64,000 bases of DNA from Astropecten irregularis (Eukaryota; Echinodermata; Asteroidea; Paxillosida; Astropectinidae), in contig OZ020253.1 in assembly GCA_963971285.1 (NCBI GenBank), positions 15,760,528-15,824,527 of the forward strand. Reading direction: 5' to 3'. Shown here piece by piece: positions 24,801-35,600 of the stretch. Under the pieces are notes generated by a model. It made no database searches. It was not told where the DNA came from and saw only the letters and a list, made by a program, of their open reading frames with translations. The number at the start of each line of letters is the position of its first letter. Within the stretch, counting starts at the first letter, position 1. The translations under genes were made by a program, and so were the position numbers.

Positions 24801-27800
24801 TAAAGGTATTATCATACTTTGGTAGCATACCAAAAGTATCTCCACAGATTTACATTACTTATAGGGTATGAAGATGGTGATGGTAGAAACATACCATTAA
24901 AATATTTCTGCCTGAAATGCTGTATTTATCCAGAAAAGAGTAAAACCAATGACGAAAAACAATTTTGATCTTTTAAAGATAGAAAAATAATGGTGAACAG
25001 GCGTGGACGTTTTTCACTGTTTTCTCAAAAACTGGGCACCGTATGGGACTGAACATTTCACAGATGACAGTTAGTGTTACTGTATCTTCCTTGATATTTT
25101 GGGGTTAGTGTGCTTTAATCCACAAGGTTTATTTTCAGACCCCATAATTTCCCTCAAAAATCAAAGCCCTGCCCTCTTTCCATAAATTTAACCCTGCTAA
25201 TATTGAAGAGGACATCACAACTGGTCAACATATTTAGTTGAGTTGTTTTTATACTGTAGAAGCCATGTCTGAAAATAATCCTATATAAAGCACACTTACC
25301 GCAATTTTTTTGACCATCTGCATTTCATTGACTACAAATATTATTTTTGAGAGGCAGGGAAACTTATTACAAACTGTCTTACCATGACTTGGTTCCATTG
25401 AGAGTGAAGCTCTTGCCGGAGGGATTGTATCGAGCTTTGGTCTCCATGCCGCCCGGATCGCTTCCATGGTTTGGCTCTGTCAAACCAAACGCCCCCACCA
25501 GTTCGCCAGTCGCTGGAGAGATTTAAAGGTTAAACGTAATCAAAACTCATGTGAAGTTAAACACACCCGTATTGTTATAAAACTCAACCTGTCTATCATT
25601 GTTTGTGCTAAAAAAAAAATTGTATATAGAAAAATGCGGCATTTTACAATGTTTTAGACCCATAATTTAGCACCCCATCTTTTCGCGACGAAAAACATTG
25701 CTTATGTCACATGGAGAATGCCACGCAGTATACTGTGGTGCGAGCCTATACTAGCTCTGTAGGTGACGTCACTCGCTATTGTTGCGTGGATCGGCTCCAA
25801 GGGGGACTTTTCTTTGGGCGGGGCATACATGTACTGATTTCGTAACTTTTTGGTCAAAATTAAGCACTTACATAAACATATAAATTTATAAAGTCATTAA
25901 TAATGTATTAAAAGCAATAATATTTAAGCATTTTCACCCCTCAAAGAAATACAGATTCATGGGCAAAAATATCAAGATATACAGTAACAGTCATCTCTGA
26001 AATTTCAGTTCCATACAGTGCCCACTTTTTGAGAAAACAGTGAAAAACAGCCACAGTATTTCTTAAGTCTTTTCTCTTTTATTTTTGATCTTTTAAAAGA
26101 TCCAAAAGATTTTTGGTCGTTGTTTTAATAATTTCTTGATAAATACCTGTACACCATTTTAGGCGGAAACATTTCAACGGTATGTTTCTACCAGCATCAT
26201 CTTCATACCCTGTAAGTTATACGTAAATCTGTGAACATTTCTGTTTTGGTTTCTTACCAAAGTATGATACTACCTTTAAAAGAATACTGAGAGTAACCAA
26301 CCTAAGCCTCAGGACATGAGAACCGGTGAAACTTACCCAATTTGGGAAGGTATTTCTGTCGCTGTGCCTCTGTGCCGTAAGCATGAATGGGATGCATGAC
26401 TAGGGACGACTGAACGCTCATAGCTGACCGGTAGGCGGAGTCTACCCTCTCCACCTCCCTGGCAATCAGCCCATAGGCAACGGACGACACGCCAGCACAC
26501 CCGTAGCCCTTAATGGTGGGGCCCAGGACACCGAGCTGGCCCATTTCATACATGATTTCTCGATGGAACACTGCATTGTTGAATGGGTAGGGGAAAAGAA
26601 AATAAATCTCAATTATTATCATTGAAAGTGAACAAAGACAAATTGACCGGAGCAGGATTCGAGCCCGTGACCTCCTGAATACCGTACAGGCGCTCTACCA
26701 ACTGAGCTATCCAGCTCTATGTTGGTGGTGACCCTAAAAGTCAATAATCAATTATCTTAAGATAATTAGTTTTTTTACTAATTTCTGGAAAAATTCACAA
26801 TTTCAGGCGGAAATATCTTAACGGTATGTTTCTACAAGCACCATCTGCATACCCTAAAAGTTATACGTTAATCTGTGAACATTTCTGTTTGGGTGTGTTT
26901 ATACCAATCCTGTACTGTATCTTAATAATTTGCACAACACTAATTTCTACAGCTAGCAATTGATGCAGACCTTCATTCCTGTTGGCCATGAGGACCCTGG
27001 GCATGAGCTTGTCTTGGCAGTAGGCGTGCATCTGATCCCGAACCATCACTTCTTCCTCCGTCAGGTGGCGTTCCAGATTCAGGCCATCGCGCCAATCAAA
27101 CTTGACCATCTCCGACGGGGACCTCTGCGTGGCTTTCGACGGTTCTGATTAGAATGAATTCAACATTCACAGCAGTTAATTAACAATTACGCAGTGTCTT
27201 GATTTAAAGGTAATATCATACTTTGGTTTTGATCATGATCAAATAAAAACATATTCCTAAAAATATCACCGGAATATTCCATCGGAAAACCCATTTCTTA
27301 CTGCAAATCTGTACCGAGCCGGCTGGCCGTGAGCCACCAGCCGTGAGATACCAGGCTGTCTGTCTCTGCGCGCGGAGTGGGCAATGTTTGTACGTCTTAA
27401 TTTAATGTGATCGTCGGTTTCGGAAGGATTTCACAATTTTTTTTTAGATTTATGAAAAGAGTGTTTCTACTTGGCAGATTGAACAAAATAACTGGAAAAT
27501 TAAGGGGAATTGTATTTCACAAGTTGGCCAAAAAGTTTTTACCCCTGTTTGTTATTCCGTTTTGTCGTAACCCTAAGGTCCCAGTCCCCATGTCAGACCT
27601 AGGGAGGCTAGGGTTACGATCATCGCAACTAAATTTAACCTTGCTAAATAAAAGTAAATAATATTTTTTGAAGTGAACAGGACACCACAAACGTATATTT
27701 TTAAGTAAGTCTCTTTATAAACAGCTGTTTTTATTCCCTTTATAGGTATTGTACCTGGTAGTAAACCATTATTCCCCTAACATTAAAAAACAACTTATTT

Positions 27801-27943
27801 GACCATGGAGTAGCCTATAAGGAACAGAACTTACCGTTTTCGTTCTTGGGTGCTGCAGCTGATGTGCCTTGGAAACGCAGTGATGTCGACCACGAAACAA
27901 GTGGCTGGAAAAGTCTTCGGGACACGATTTTATTGACAGCCAT
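21814..27943 (-). CDS. GCDH: Glutaryl-CoA dehydrogenase, mitochondrial, complete (444 aa)
   Basis: This FAD-dependent acyl-CoA dehydrogenase oxidatively decarboxylates glutaryl-CoA to crotonyl-CoA in lysine and tryptophan breakdown in the mitochondrial matrix. Nine exons in transcript order are 27835-27943, 26971-27144, 26337-26570, 25383-25512, 24512-24734, 23939-24042, 23305-23430, 22878-23038 and 21814-21887; they sum to 1335 nt in one frame. The start [15 protein letters not shown] is an Arg-rich, acid-free leader typical of a matrix-targeting peptide. Family signatures include [74 protein letters not shown] and [20 protein letters not shown]. The Glu of YEG is the known catalytic base of the family and sits at the exon 8/9 junction. 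Length is close to the human 438 residues. Introns carry MITEs and a LINE fragment but the coding sequence is intact. Confidence 0.97.
22503..22655. mobile_element. Family D MITE in the last GCDH intron
   Basis: Shares GTTGCGTAAGTTACGCAAC, TTCACGAAACTTACGCAAC and an ACTTCAAATGTTGC end with 12842-12985, in inverse orientation. Confidence 0.7.
23075..23330 (+). mobile_element. LINE reverse-transcriptase C-terminal fragment
   Basis: An open frame, antisense to GCDH, contains [17 protein letters not shown] and then [13 protein letters not shown]. This is the characteristic C-terminal block of CR1/L2/RTE-like non-LTR reverse transcriptases. It is 5'-truncated and ends exactly over the donor of GCDH exon 7 (boundary 23305). 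Confidence 0.75.
24137..24186. other. Imperfect hairpin in GCDH intron
   Basis: GTGTGCTCTGTT at 24137-24148 is the exact inverse of AACAGAGCACAC at 24175-24186. A further imperfect pairing (CGTCTT/AAGACA) leaves a loop of about 14 nt. Function unknown. Confidence 0.5.
24800..25105 (-). mobile_element. Family C MITE
   Basis: Begins TTTAAAGGTATTATCATACTTTGGTA. It holds GGTATGAAGATGGTGATGG and ends near CTTCCTTGATATTTTGG, missing the distal TTAA end. Confidence 0.7.
25935..26281 (+). mobile_element. Family C MITE
   Basis: Full-length apart from a short 5' loss: AAATACAGATTCATGGGC through the TTTTGATCTTTTAAAAGATC hairpin to AGTATGATACTACCTTTAA. Confidence 0.8.
26625..26750 (-). mobile_element. 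tRNA-derived SINE
   Basis: Same tRNA-like head as 20565: GGATAGCTCAGTTGGTAGAG and GGGCTCGAATCCTGCTCC on the minus strand, followed by CAACATAGAGC. It lies in GCDH intron 2. Confidence 0.75.
26766..26928 (+). repeat. Family C2 MITE fragment
   Basis: Right half of the element seen whole at 41202-41554, ending ACCAATCCTGTACTGTATCTTAA. Confidence 0.6.
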
Positions 27944-28544
27944 CTCTGAAAGATGATCAACTTAACCGACAATTAGTGTTTATTCGTGCGAATTATCCAA
28001 TACAATTGGTGATATCTATCTGAAAATGGTGAAAATCTTCGCGTCTGTTTCACGACGAGTCAGTCCGAATTGATTTTTAGTTGTATAATAACTGAGGTTT
28101 AGTATGGTACCTACACTTCATTATGATAACACGTAAAGATGGTCGTATACCCTGACGTCTAAATTGTTACAATGATTGTCGTGTTCCCTGACGTCATTTG
28201 TATGCTTCACTTGAGATTTTTTTGTCTGACTAAAACAAAACTATTCATTGAGTGATCGAAGAAACATTGACTGTAGTGGGATTCGAACCAGGGTAACAGA
28301 AACGGTCATCACAGAAACTAACAGGTCAACTTGCCTCATACCGACTCGCCCCTTACCAACTCGCCCCGTTGCCAACTCGCCTCCTGACCGACTCGCCCCT
28401 TACCAACGCGCCGTTTCGCCCGACCTTTGCCAGCATTTTTGTCATTTTGACGATGTTTCTGAGTTTGTGTGCCTTTTGAGATTAGTTTTTGTTTGATTTT
28501 ATTATTTTTTTTTGTAGTAGGCCTACGGCCGGTTAATTGATATA

Positions 28545-28805
28545 TCGCGCATTTTTGTGGCCGCCATGACATATGACAATGGGCGATCATTTGCGCTTCA
28601 CTGCGGCCTTGTCGTCGTGGCAGGAGTGACGTTTTGGGCGTCATCATTTTGTGTGCACAGATAATGTGCAAACATCGCACATCACAAACTGTGCAGATTG
28701 TGAATTTGTGAGATATACGATGCAAAAAAGTGTGCCCAGATATTAAATTTATGTGATGTTTGATGTGTGATGTCTCACCATGCGTGCATTCTCCGCCGTC
28801 TTGCG
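28545..28805. repeat. Dispersed repeat, pair with 38808-38990
   Basis: Both copies begin GCATTTTTGTGGCCGCCAT and share ACATATGAC, ATGGGCGA, TTTTGTGTGCACAGAT, CACATCACAAAC and a closing TCTGCCGCC/TTTGCCGCC-TTGC block. The two copies flank the fusion gene on either side. Confidence 0.65.
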
Positions 28806-29091
28806 CCCTGATCTGCATGGGGATTTTATACGATAAGACGTACGGGATCCCCAAAACACTTTGAATATTTTAGCCCTTAAATAACTTCTACCGTCCGCAA
28901 AAATGATACCTTTGACTTTCAGCAAATGTTCCTGGGTCCTTAAAAGCCTAGATTGAAGACACTGGTGCAACATTTTGCAATTTTTCTTTATACGCGCTTC
29001 TTCCAACCTCAACCGATCCATGCATGAATGTGTAGCGCCCTCAGCGAGAGAATTAATTTGATCAACCCATCCAGAAATAGATTGATTTTAT

Positions 29092-29480
29092 TTAAAGGGA
29101 TTGCATACGTTTGGTAATTTGAGCCTACTGTTTGTTTCAAACCAATATAATTGTATATATATACCCTAAAACTAACCTGTGAAAGTTTCAATTCAAAAGG
29201 TGGTAGCGTTTTTGAGATTTTGGCGACAAACTAGAGCGGGTATTTCACGCCAGAGAACAGTTATTCAATAGCTGAGAAGCGTTACGGCCATAACGCTTCT
29301 CAGATTCATAATTTGTGGAGATAAAAAGTGACATATTGTTCCGTAACCGCGGTACTTCGAATTGAACGTTTCTCAGTATGCATTATACTACCCAAACCAG
29401 CTGTACTTCTCACCAAGTAAGTTTTTATTGCCATAAATTTTCAGAGTCATTACCAAACGTATGCATGCAATGCCTTTAAG
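29092..29480. mobile_element. ~390-bp MITE with TTAA-like ends
   Basis: Ends TTAAAGG-GATTGCATACGTTTGGTAAT and the inverse ATTACCAAACGTATGC...CCTTTAA. A perfect-looking hairpin AGAAGCGTTACGGCCATAACGCTTCT lies inside, interrupted here only for length: AGAAGCGTTA / TAACGCTTCT. Confidence 0.75.
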
Positions 29481-29920
29481 AAAAACAACAACATTTACTA
29501 GTTCGTAAAAATATGAAACTCCCCATATACATTTTTTAATACACCAATAACACATTGCCAAACTCTCATCTGTTTTCAATATCCGTTTTACTATAGGTCT
29601 TTAACAAACCCACAGTACGGCACATCGTGAGTTTTCAAGATCCCCTGCAAATGCCCATGTATGTCACTTCACAGACGACTGACAGAACTTCGAACTAACG
29701 CTAACGCTTAGTATCCCCCGCTACTTTAATTTCTAGAACCAACACCCGTTCCAAAACATTCAAAGAAGATCATTGTAATATTGCCTTACCTAACCTGCCA
29801 CTATACAAAAATAACAACAATTATTTTTTATTTGATCACTACAATTTATTTATTTAAATTCAAATTTTTATTACAAGTTAAATTTATGTATTCATTCATA
29901 TAAGAATAGCCATTTTTGTT

Positions 29921-30284
29921 TAAAGGTAATATCATACTTTTGTTTTTATCGAAGAAATACAGATCCATGGGCAAAAATATAAAGGAAGATACAGTAACAG
30001 TCATCTGTGAAAATTTCAGTCCCATACAGTGCCCACTTTTTGAGAAAACAGTGAAAAACAGTATTTCTTAAGTCTTTTCTCTTTTATTTTTTATCTTTTA
30101 AAAGATCAACAAGATTGTCGGTCGTTGTTTTACTAATTTCTGAATAAATACACCATTTCAGGCGGAAAAATTCTAACGGTATGTTTCTACCACCATCATC
30201 TTCATACCCTGTAAGTTATATACGTAAATCTCAGTGTGAACATTTCTGTTTTTGTTTCTTACCAAAGTATGATACTACCTTTAA
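29921..30284 (+). mobile_element. Family C MITE, full length
   Basis: Starts TTAAAGGTAATATCATACTT and ends GTATGATACTACCTTTAA. The ends are inverted repeats bracketed by TTAA, the target preferred by piggyBac-type transposases. Confidence 0.85.
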
Positions 30285-30404
30285 CTATATAAACCTTTAA
30301 AAAACAATAGATTAATTAAATAATACTGACAACAGAGAGACGTCTTAAAGACGAACATAAATGACGTGATTTCTACCAATCTGGCAGCTTGTTTTGTCTT
30401 ACAA

Positions 30405-30448
30405 GTCTCCTGATGATGACTAGAGCAGGCTAGTTGAAACGTTGAGAC
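30405..30448 (+). ncRNA. Hammerhead-ribozyme-like motif
   Basis: The order is GTCTC (30405-30409), CTGATGA (30410-30416), an ACTAG/CTAGT stem around AGCAGG (419-434), GAAAC (436-440), GTT and GAGAC (444-448). CTGATGA and GAAA are the hammerhead core, and GTCTC/GAGAC could form the closing stem. Stem III would be almost absent, as in minimal motifs reported from Penelope-like elements. Activity is not established. Confidence 0.35.
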
Positions 30449-30675
30449 GAATATTACATGGTATAACCGGAAACCGGACCCACATACCAATTGTCACCAC
30501 GCCAAAGCTCCAAATCTTTCTTAAACGTCATAAAAACGTCTTTGTTCCTATCAGTAAAATTATTGTCGAATTGTACTGTTGCAAATTGACATCTCGAAAA
30601 TGATGACGTCAATAACACGTGTCATGCAAATTAAGACGTAAAAATTGATCTAAGTTTGACCTCTCTCTGCTATCA

Positions 30676-30830
30676 GGGGCTGGGCGATTTCACATAAAAA
30701 TCATCGTAGAACTTAAATTACCATCAATCGCAGGACTTTATATAGATGCATCGCTGCCCTACGTAGGGAACACTGGGTTCGTAACTCGATTTACGATCCA
30801 TCATAGTGCTTCCGCCGTGAAATCGATCCC
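30676..30830. mobile_element. Family A MITE
   Basis: Begins GGGGCTGGGCGATTTCACAT and ends CCGTGAAATCGATCCC, with GCCCTACGTAGGG inside. Confidence 0.75.
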
Positions 30831-30839
30831 AGGTGTATA

Positions 30840-31640
30840 CATAAAACAAACTTGTGAAAACCTTGAATAGGAAAATTATAATAAAGGAGAATGAGTGTTT
30901 CATACACATTGTTTCAACACAATTGAATCCGGCCGCAGCAGCTGTTGTTATGCTAATACTAATTTTTTAATGTATATAATACAACCATTTTAGATGTCCT
31001 TGGTTGCTATAATAATAATAATAATAATAATAAAAATAATACCGTAATTTTTATGGCCGAATAGGCACGTTCTCACACACCAAAAAATGCGACTATTTGA
31101 TGGGTCGCACTCCAAATCGCGACCCAAATAGTCGCGCTTTCAGTTGTGTTCCCACAGCCAAAAAAGCGCAACCCAAATCGTACCTGTACGATTTCTATCA
31201 AACTGCCCGTGCACAGTGAAGCGTGAAGTTGGCATACATCCTGTGCTAAACTTGCGGGCCCGCCTTGCATGATGGGATATAAAAAAAGGTATTTTTTGGT
31301 GCACCGTTCACACAGCAAATAATCGCGACTATATTTGCAAAAAAGATGCACTTTAGTGCGATTTGGAGCGCACTTCAGTCCCGATTATTTGTGTTCCCAC
31401 ACAAATAAGCGTGACTATTTAGGTTGGGTTGCAAATCGACCCATAGTCACGCTTTTTTGGTGTGTGAGAACGTGCCTATTCATTTAGGCTGAGTAGATAT
31501 CGATTTACATTATAATGAAAACCATTGTTTGGATGCAATGATGGTCAACGTGGTGAATTATCATAGTACCGCAGTCGGCATAATTATGCTGGAATTAAAC
31601 ATGAACAAAACAAGATTACAAAATAGTATGTACCAAGAAA
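30840..31640. repeat. Left copy of a diverged duplication flanking the fusion gene
   Basis: Blocks AATAGGAAAATT, CAACACAAT, CAGCTGTTGTTA and, after a MITE insertion, TTTGGATGCAATGATG...GCTGGAATTAAACATGAAC occur in the same order at 37980-38345. Both copies have the same orientation. Confidence 0.6.
31059..31481. mobile_element. ~420-bp MITE (GAATAGGCACGTTCTCACAC ends)
   Basis: GAATAGGCACGTTCTCACAC at the left is exactly inverted at the right (GTGTGAGAACGTGCCTATTC). Subterminal GCGACTATTT / AAATAGTCGC repeats occur in several orientations. It interrupts the 30840-31640 duplication. Confidence 0.85.
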
Positions 31641-32664
31641 CAAGGTAACCTATTCACACCAGAGCAGAACTTTATCAGCAGTTCTTCTGGACCCATTATG
31701 TTAAAATTAAACAGTTTATCACTTCAAGATTCAGATATGTGATACAGCCATGTCTTGGCTATCACAATGTAGAATTTAAGCAAATAGTAAAAAGTAAATG
31801 ATAATAATAACAATAATAATAATAATATATAATCAAATAATCATTCACCAAAATACATATCAAGGACATGGGGGTGCAGAAAATAAGGCCACGCCTTTTA
31901 TTCAGTTGCATTGGAAGAAAGCGAATCTTGTTTTTTGTTGCTCCTCAAATTATACCACATTTTTTCAATATCACAATTTGAAGCCACATACTACCTAGCA
32001 TTAATTATACTTCCATTTTATGAAGTCAAACCTTAGATGTAGTGGGTGTTGAGCTAACACCTGAATAAGAGTGTTTTCAGAACGTTGCTCCTTGATTTCA
32101 AGTAGCTTATCCTTGACTATCCATAGTCTCCTTCCTGTTTTAAATATTTCACTGACGTTTTATATTGTTTCACGCTATTCTTCGTTTTCAGCCCTAATAA
32201 CCAGTACGGACCCGCCTTTGCACTCAATTCCAGCTTATTCAAGAGACAAAGTTAACCAAAATGAACGTTTATAAATGAACATAGTAAAACATGTATAAAC
32301 GAAAAGGTAACATTATGTAAATAAACAAATAGAACACATACAGTTTGTCACATAATAGAAGGATAACTAAATATTCCTCTAATTTTGTTTATAGAACACC
32401 AAAACATTCAAAGGAGATTATTATAATATTATGCTATACCGTTAACCAATGCCTTACCTAACCTGCCACTTATAACATTCATATAACATTCATTGAATCT
32501 AACATAATTATATAACATTCATTGAATCTAACATAATGCTAACGGACAACAATTACATGGTGTCATCATACTTTTAACTAATGCTAAGAAATCCCATTTC
32601 CATTTTAAAATTATTTGTCTATGACTACTTGATTTGTTTCAAAGTATATTTAAGCCCCTCAAGT

Positions 32665-35600
32665 TTAAATGATTTCATTACATAATACACAGAATGAATT
32701 AAAAAGATGCTTACAAATGGTTCCAGGTTTTAGTTTTTCATCTATCTTTTCCATGCCAGTAATCTGGACAAATAAGACTTTCTTGTTGATATTCTCCATA
32801 TTTTCATGGAATTTTGGACCAGAGGTACTGGTCGTGCACTCATGGAGGTCAGTATTACCAAAGTACAAGTACTTATCGGAGAATGGTTGGGCCAAAGTTT
32901 GCTCAGTGTTACTATTTTGGACAACTAGCCAACTCATCCACACGTCTAGGAGGTATTGGGTGACATTCAATCCTTTTGTTTTTGAGTATGAGTTAATGTC
33001 TTTCAAAGCAGCTATTAGAAAAGGGTGCCCCTTTTCAAATTTCATGAAAGATGCACCTTCATTGTTTCTTTCGTCATCACCAGAGATTAAAACATTGCGC
33101 AATGATTGGTCTATTGGTCGCACGAAGATGACATTATGATCTACGTATACCCCACCCGATTTTAACAATATTTCCAACTTCATCCGATCTAAATCATTCC
33201 AAGGTAGGCCTACACCGGATTCTGATACAATGCCCTTCGGCAGGTTAAGACTTTGTACTTTAATGGTATAACCGACCTCTGTCAGTACATTCAAGCGACT
33301 CTGATTAACGTAGTTACTGTGAATGATTAGTTTAGCAAGAGGATGGTGGTGAAATATTGATTCAATGCTTCGCCGTGTTGGACGGTTCAGACCTCTTTGT
33401 ATTATCATATGGAATAATAACCTATTGTTTGAGTTTGTGGGATGGACTGGGAATGGTAATAGGCCAAATTTACGCGCACTGTCGTAGAGATTTTGATTCT
33501 GTCTAATCACATTCCAGTTAGTAGCCCTGGATCGCATGAACAGATCCAAGCCCGGGTTTGGTGGAGGGTTAACCCAGTCGAAGTCACGCAGCCATTTGGC
33601 AATATATTCTCGAGATGCGTTTAAGGCATTGATGGTATGGAAGAGGGGAGTGAGTCCCGTGACACGAGGGGAACTGACTTTGGTGGTGCCTCCGCCCCCT
33701 GGAAGGCTGGGAGAGTTAATGAATATCACAGGAGTACCAAGGGCAACGCAGGGCAGCGCAGTGTGAATGCGCTGCGTTACAACCACGTGAGCTTTGGAGT
33801 ACATTTCAAGTTTCCTATAAGCAGCTTGAAAACGTGGGATCAATTTGAATCTTTCCAGTTTGCTCTCCATGTCTTGAATACTACTGATTGCGCGTTTTGA
33901 AATTTCCTTTGGCAGTAAATGCTTAAATTTTTGCGATACGTCAACTAAATGGATTTTCCCCGTACGTTCTTGACCAACATTGGGATTTTTTATGAGGAGC
34001 GTCAAGCAGCTCGAAAAGAAAGCATCGATGTTGTGTTTGGTAAGGAACTCTAAAGTGCTGGCATCTCGACAGCCAATTGGTGCCCTGCTTCGCAGGTAAT
34101 CGGCATGTTTCATAAACTTATTACGAGCATTGTTATTGATGTGCATTGATAAGGTTATGGGGTGTATATTTTTGGGCGGAGGCCATGTAAAACCATATCT
34201 AGCCCACCATGCATTGAAAAAGGTTACAATCATGTCATCCCCCCTGGAACTTTCAAGGTCCTCTCTTTCAACTAAGTGGTCCACAAAGGGTAGGAATTGT
34301 ACCCCGGGAAAAGATTGCATCTCATCTCCAAGATTAGCAACGCCACATTCACGGACGTTCTTATCAAACGAGAATGTTCCGAAATGCCACATTGGTGCTT
34401 TAAACATTGGTATAAGCTGCCCGTATAAACTCCATGTCAAACCCTCTGGACAATATTGGTTTGATGACTTAATGCACATAGCATTGTATATCTCATGTAA
34501 TATTTCTCGAAAATGAAATTGCACTGGCCACGGAGCCTTTGCTTGGACCATGCGCTCTGCGTATTTATTGGCAAATACTCGGGTGAGATTACCTATGAAA
34601 GCGTGACGAGACGGGAACTGGGCCATGCCCAGAATTCCACAAGTGTTATTTGATGTGGCGTTCGGCCCGATGCTAACCCACGCCCTATCATGTGAAGGTG
34701 CAATAAAACCATCCAGTTTGACCAAGGGATCGAAATAAATACCACCTTGTTTCCATAAGATTGCCAGTCTTACTGCCTCGTGAAGATGGTCTTCAAAGTG
34801 TTTACCGCTCAGTATTTTATTAATAGCTTGCCGAGCTAGCCAGTGTTCTAATTGAGTATCTTTAAACAGATCACCGAGAAAAAGAAATTTGGCTGCGATA
34901 TTTGATTTGTCTAACCTCTTAACTGCTGACATACATTGCGATGTACCGCAGTATACCACGATGTTTGATCCTGGGTTTCCCTTCTGCAGACCGGCAATAT
35001 TGTCCAGGACTTGGTTCTCTATTGCTCTATCATACACCCAAGCTGTAGTAAACATGGTAGTGTGTTGGTTGTGGCCATAGAGTAGGCCTATCTGGTACGA
35101 ATGAAGTGAATGAATACTTGGAGACCAGCCAGTTATGCTTATGCAAGCTGTAAGGAGAAACATGAAAACGCCGAAGAACTTCCATTTCAGGCTTCTGACC
35201 AGTCCAGAATTGGAATTCCTCCCGCGTTGGAACTTAACAAGGCCCACCAAGAACGCAAGCAAGCCGAGTAACAACCTAGCGGATAGTGGCGTTGAGAAGA
35301 ATATCATGTTAGACGTGATGACGAAAACTCGTTTGAAGAGATTCAGTAAGGCATGCACAACCGGGCTGTAAGATAGCAGTACAGTTATGGACGCTGTATT
35401 ATAGATGAAGTGAAACACTGATGATATCAGGCTGCATTCTGGCTGGACAGATGGCAAAGTCTCAGTGATAATAAGTTTGATAGCGACAAACGGAATCATT
35501 ATCAGAACACTGAAGGCCGACACGACAGCGAATTTTTGTAGAGACTGACCTTTCCACGTTTCGCCCACTTTCTTCAAGTAGATGTTGCGGCATGGAAAAG

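Larger units (their letters stand above)
27944..32664. other. Intergenic region between GCDH and the fusion gene
   Basis: GCDH 5' flank and promoter should lie just above 27943, but no clear core element is visible. The rest is repeats listed separately, microsatellites (AATAATAAT near 31015 and 31800) and a 32-bp direct duplication (TATAACATTCATTGAATCTA) at 32481-32537. A B-box-like GGTTCGAATCCCAC lies on the minus strand near 28280. No coding exon is recognised. Confidence 0.6.

Noticed and set aside
28336-28854. 172-codon minus-strand frame
   Set aside because: It is low-complexity and covers dispersed repeat DNA; no motif or splice support.
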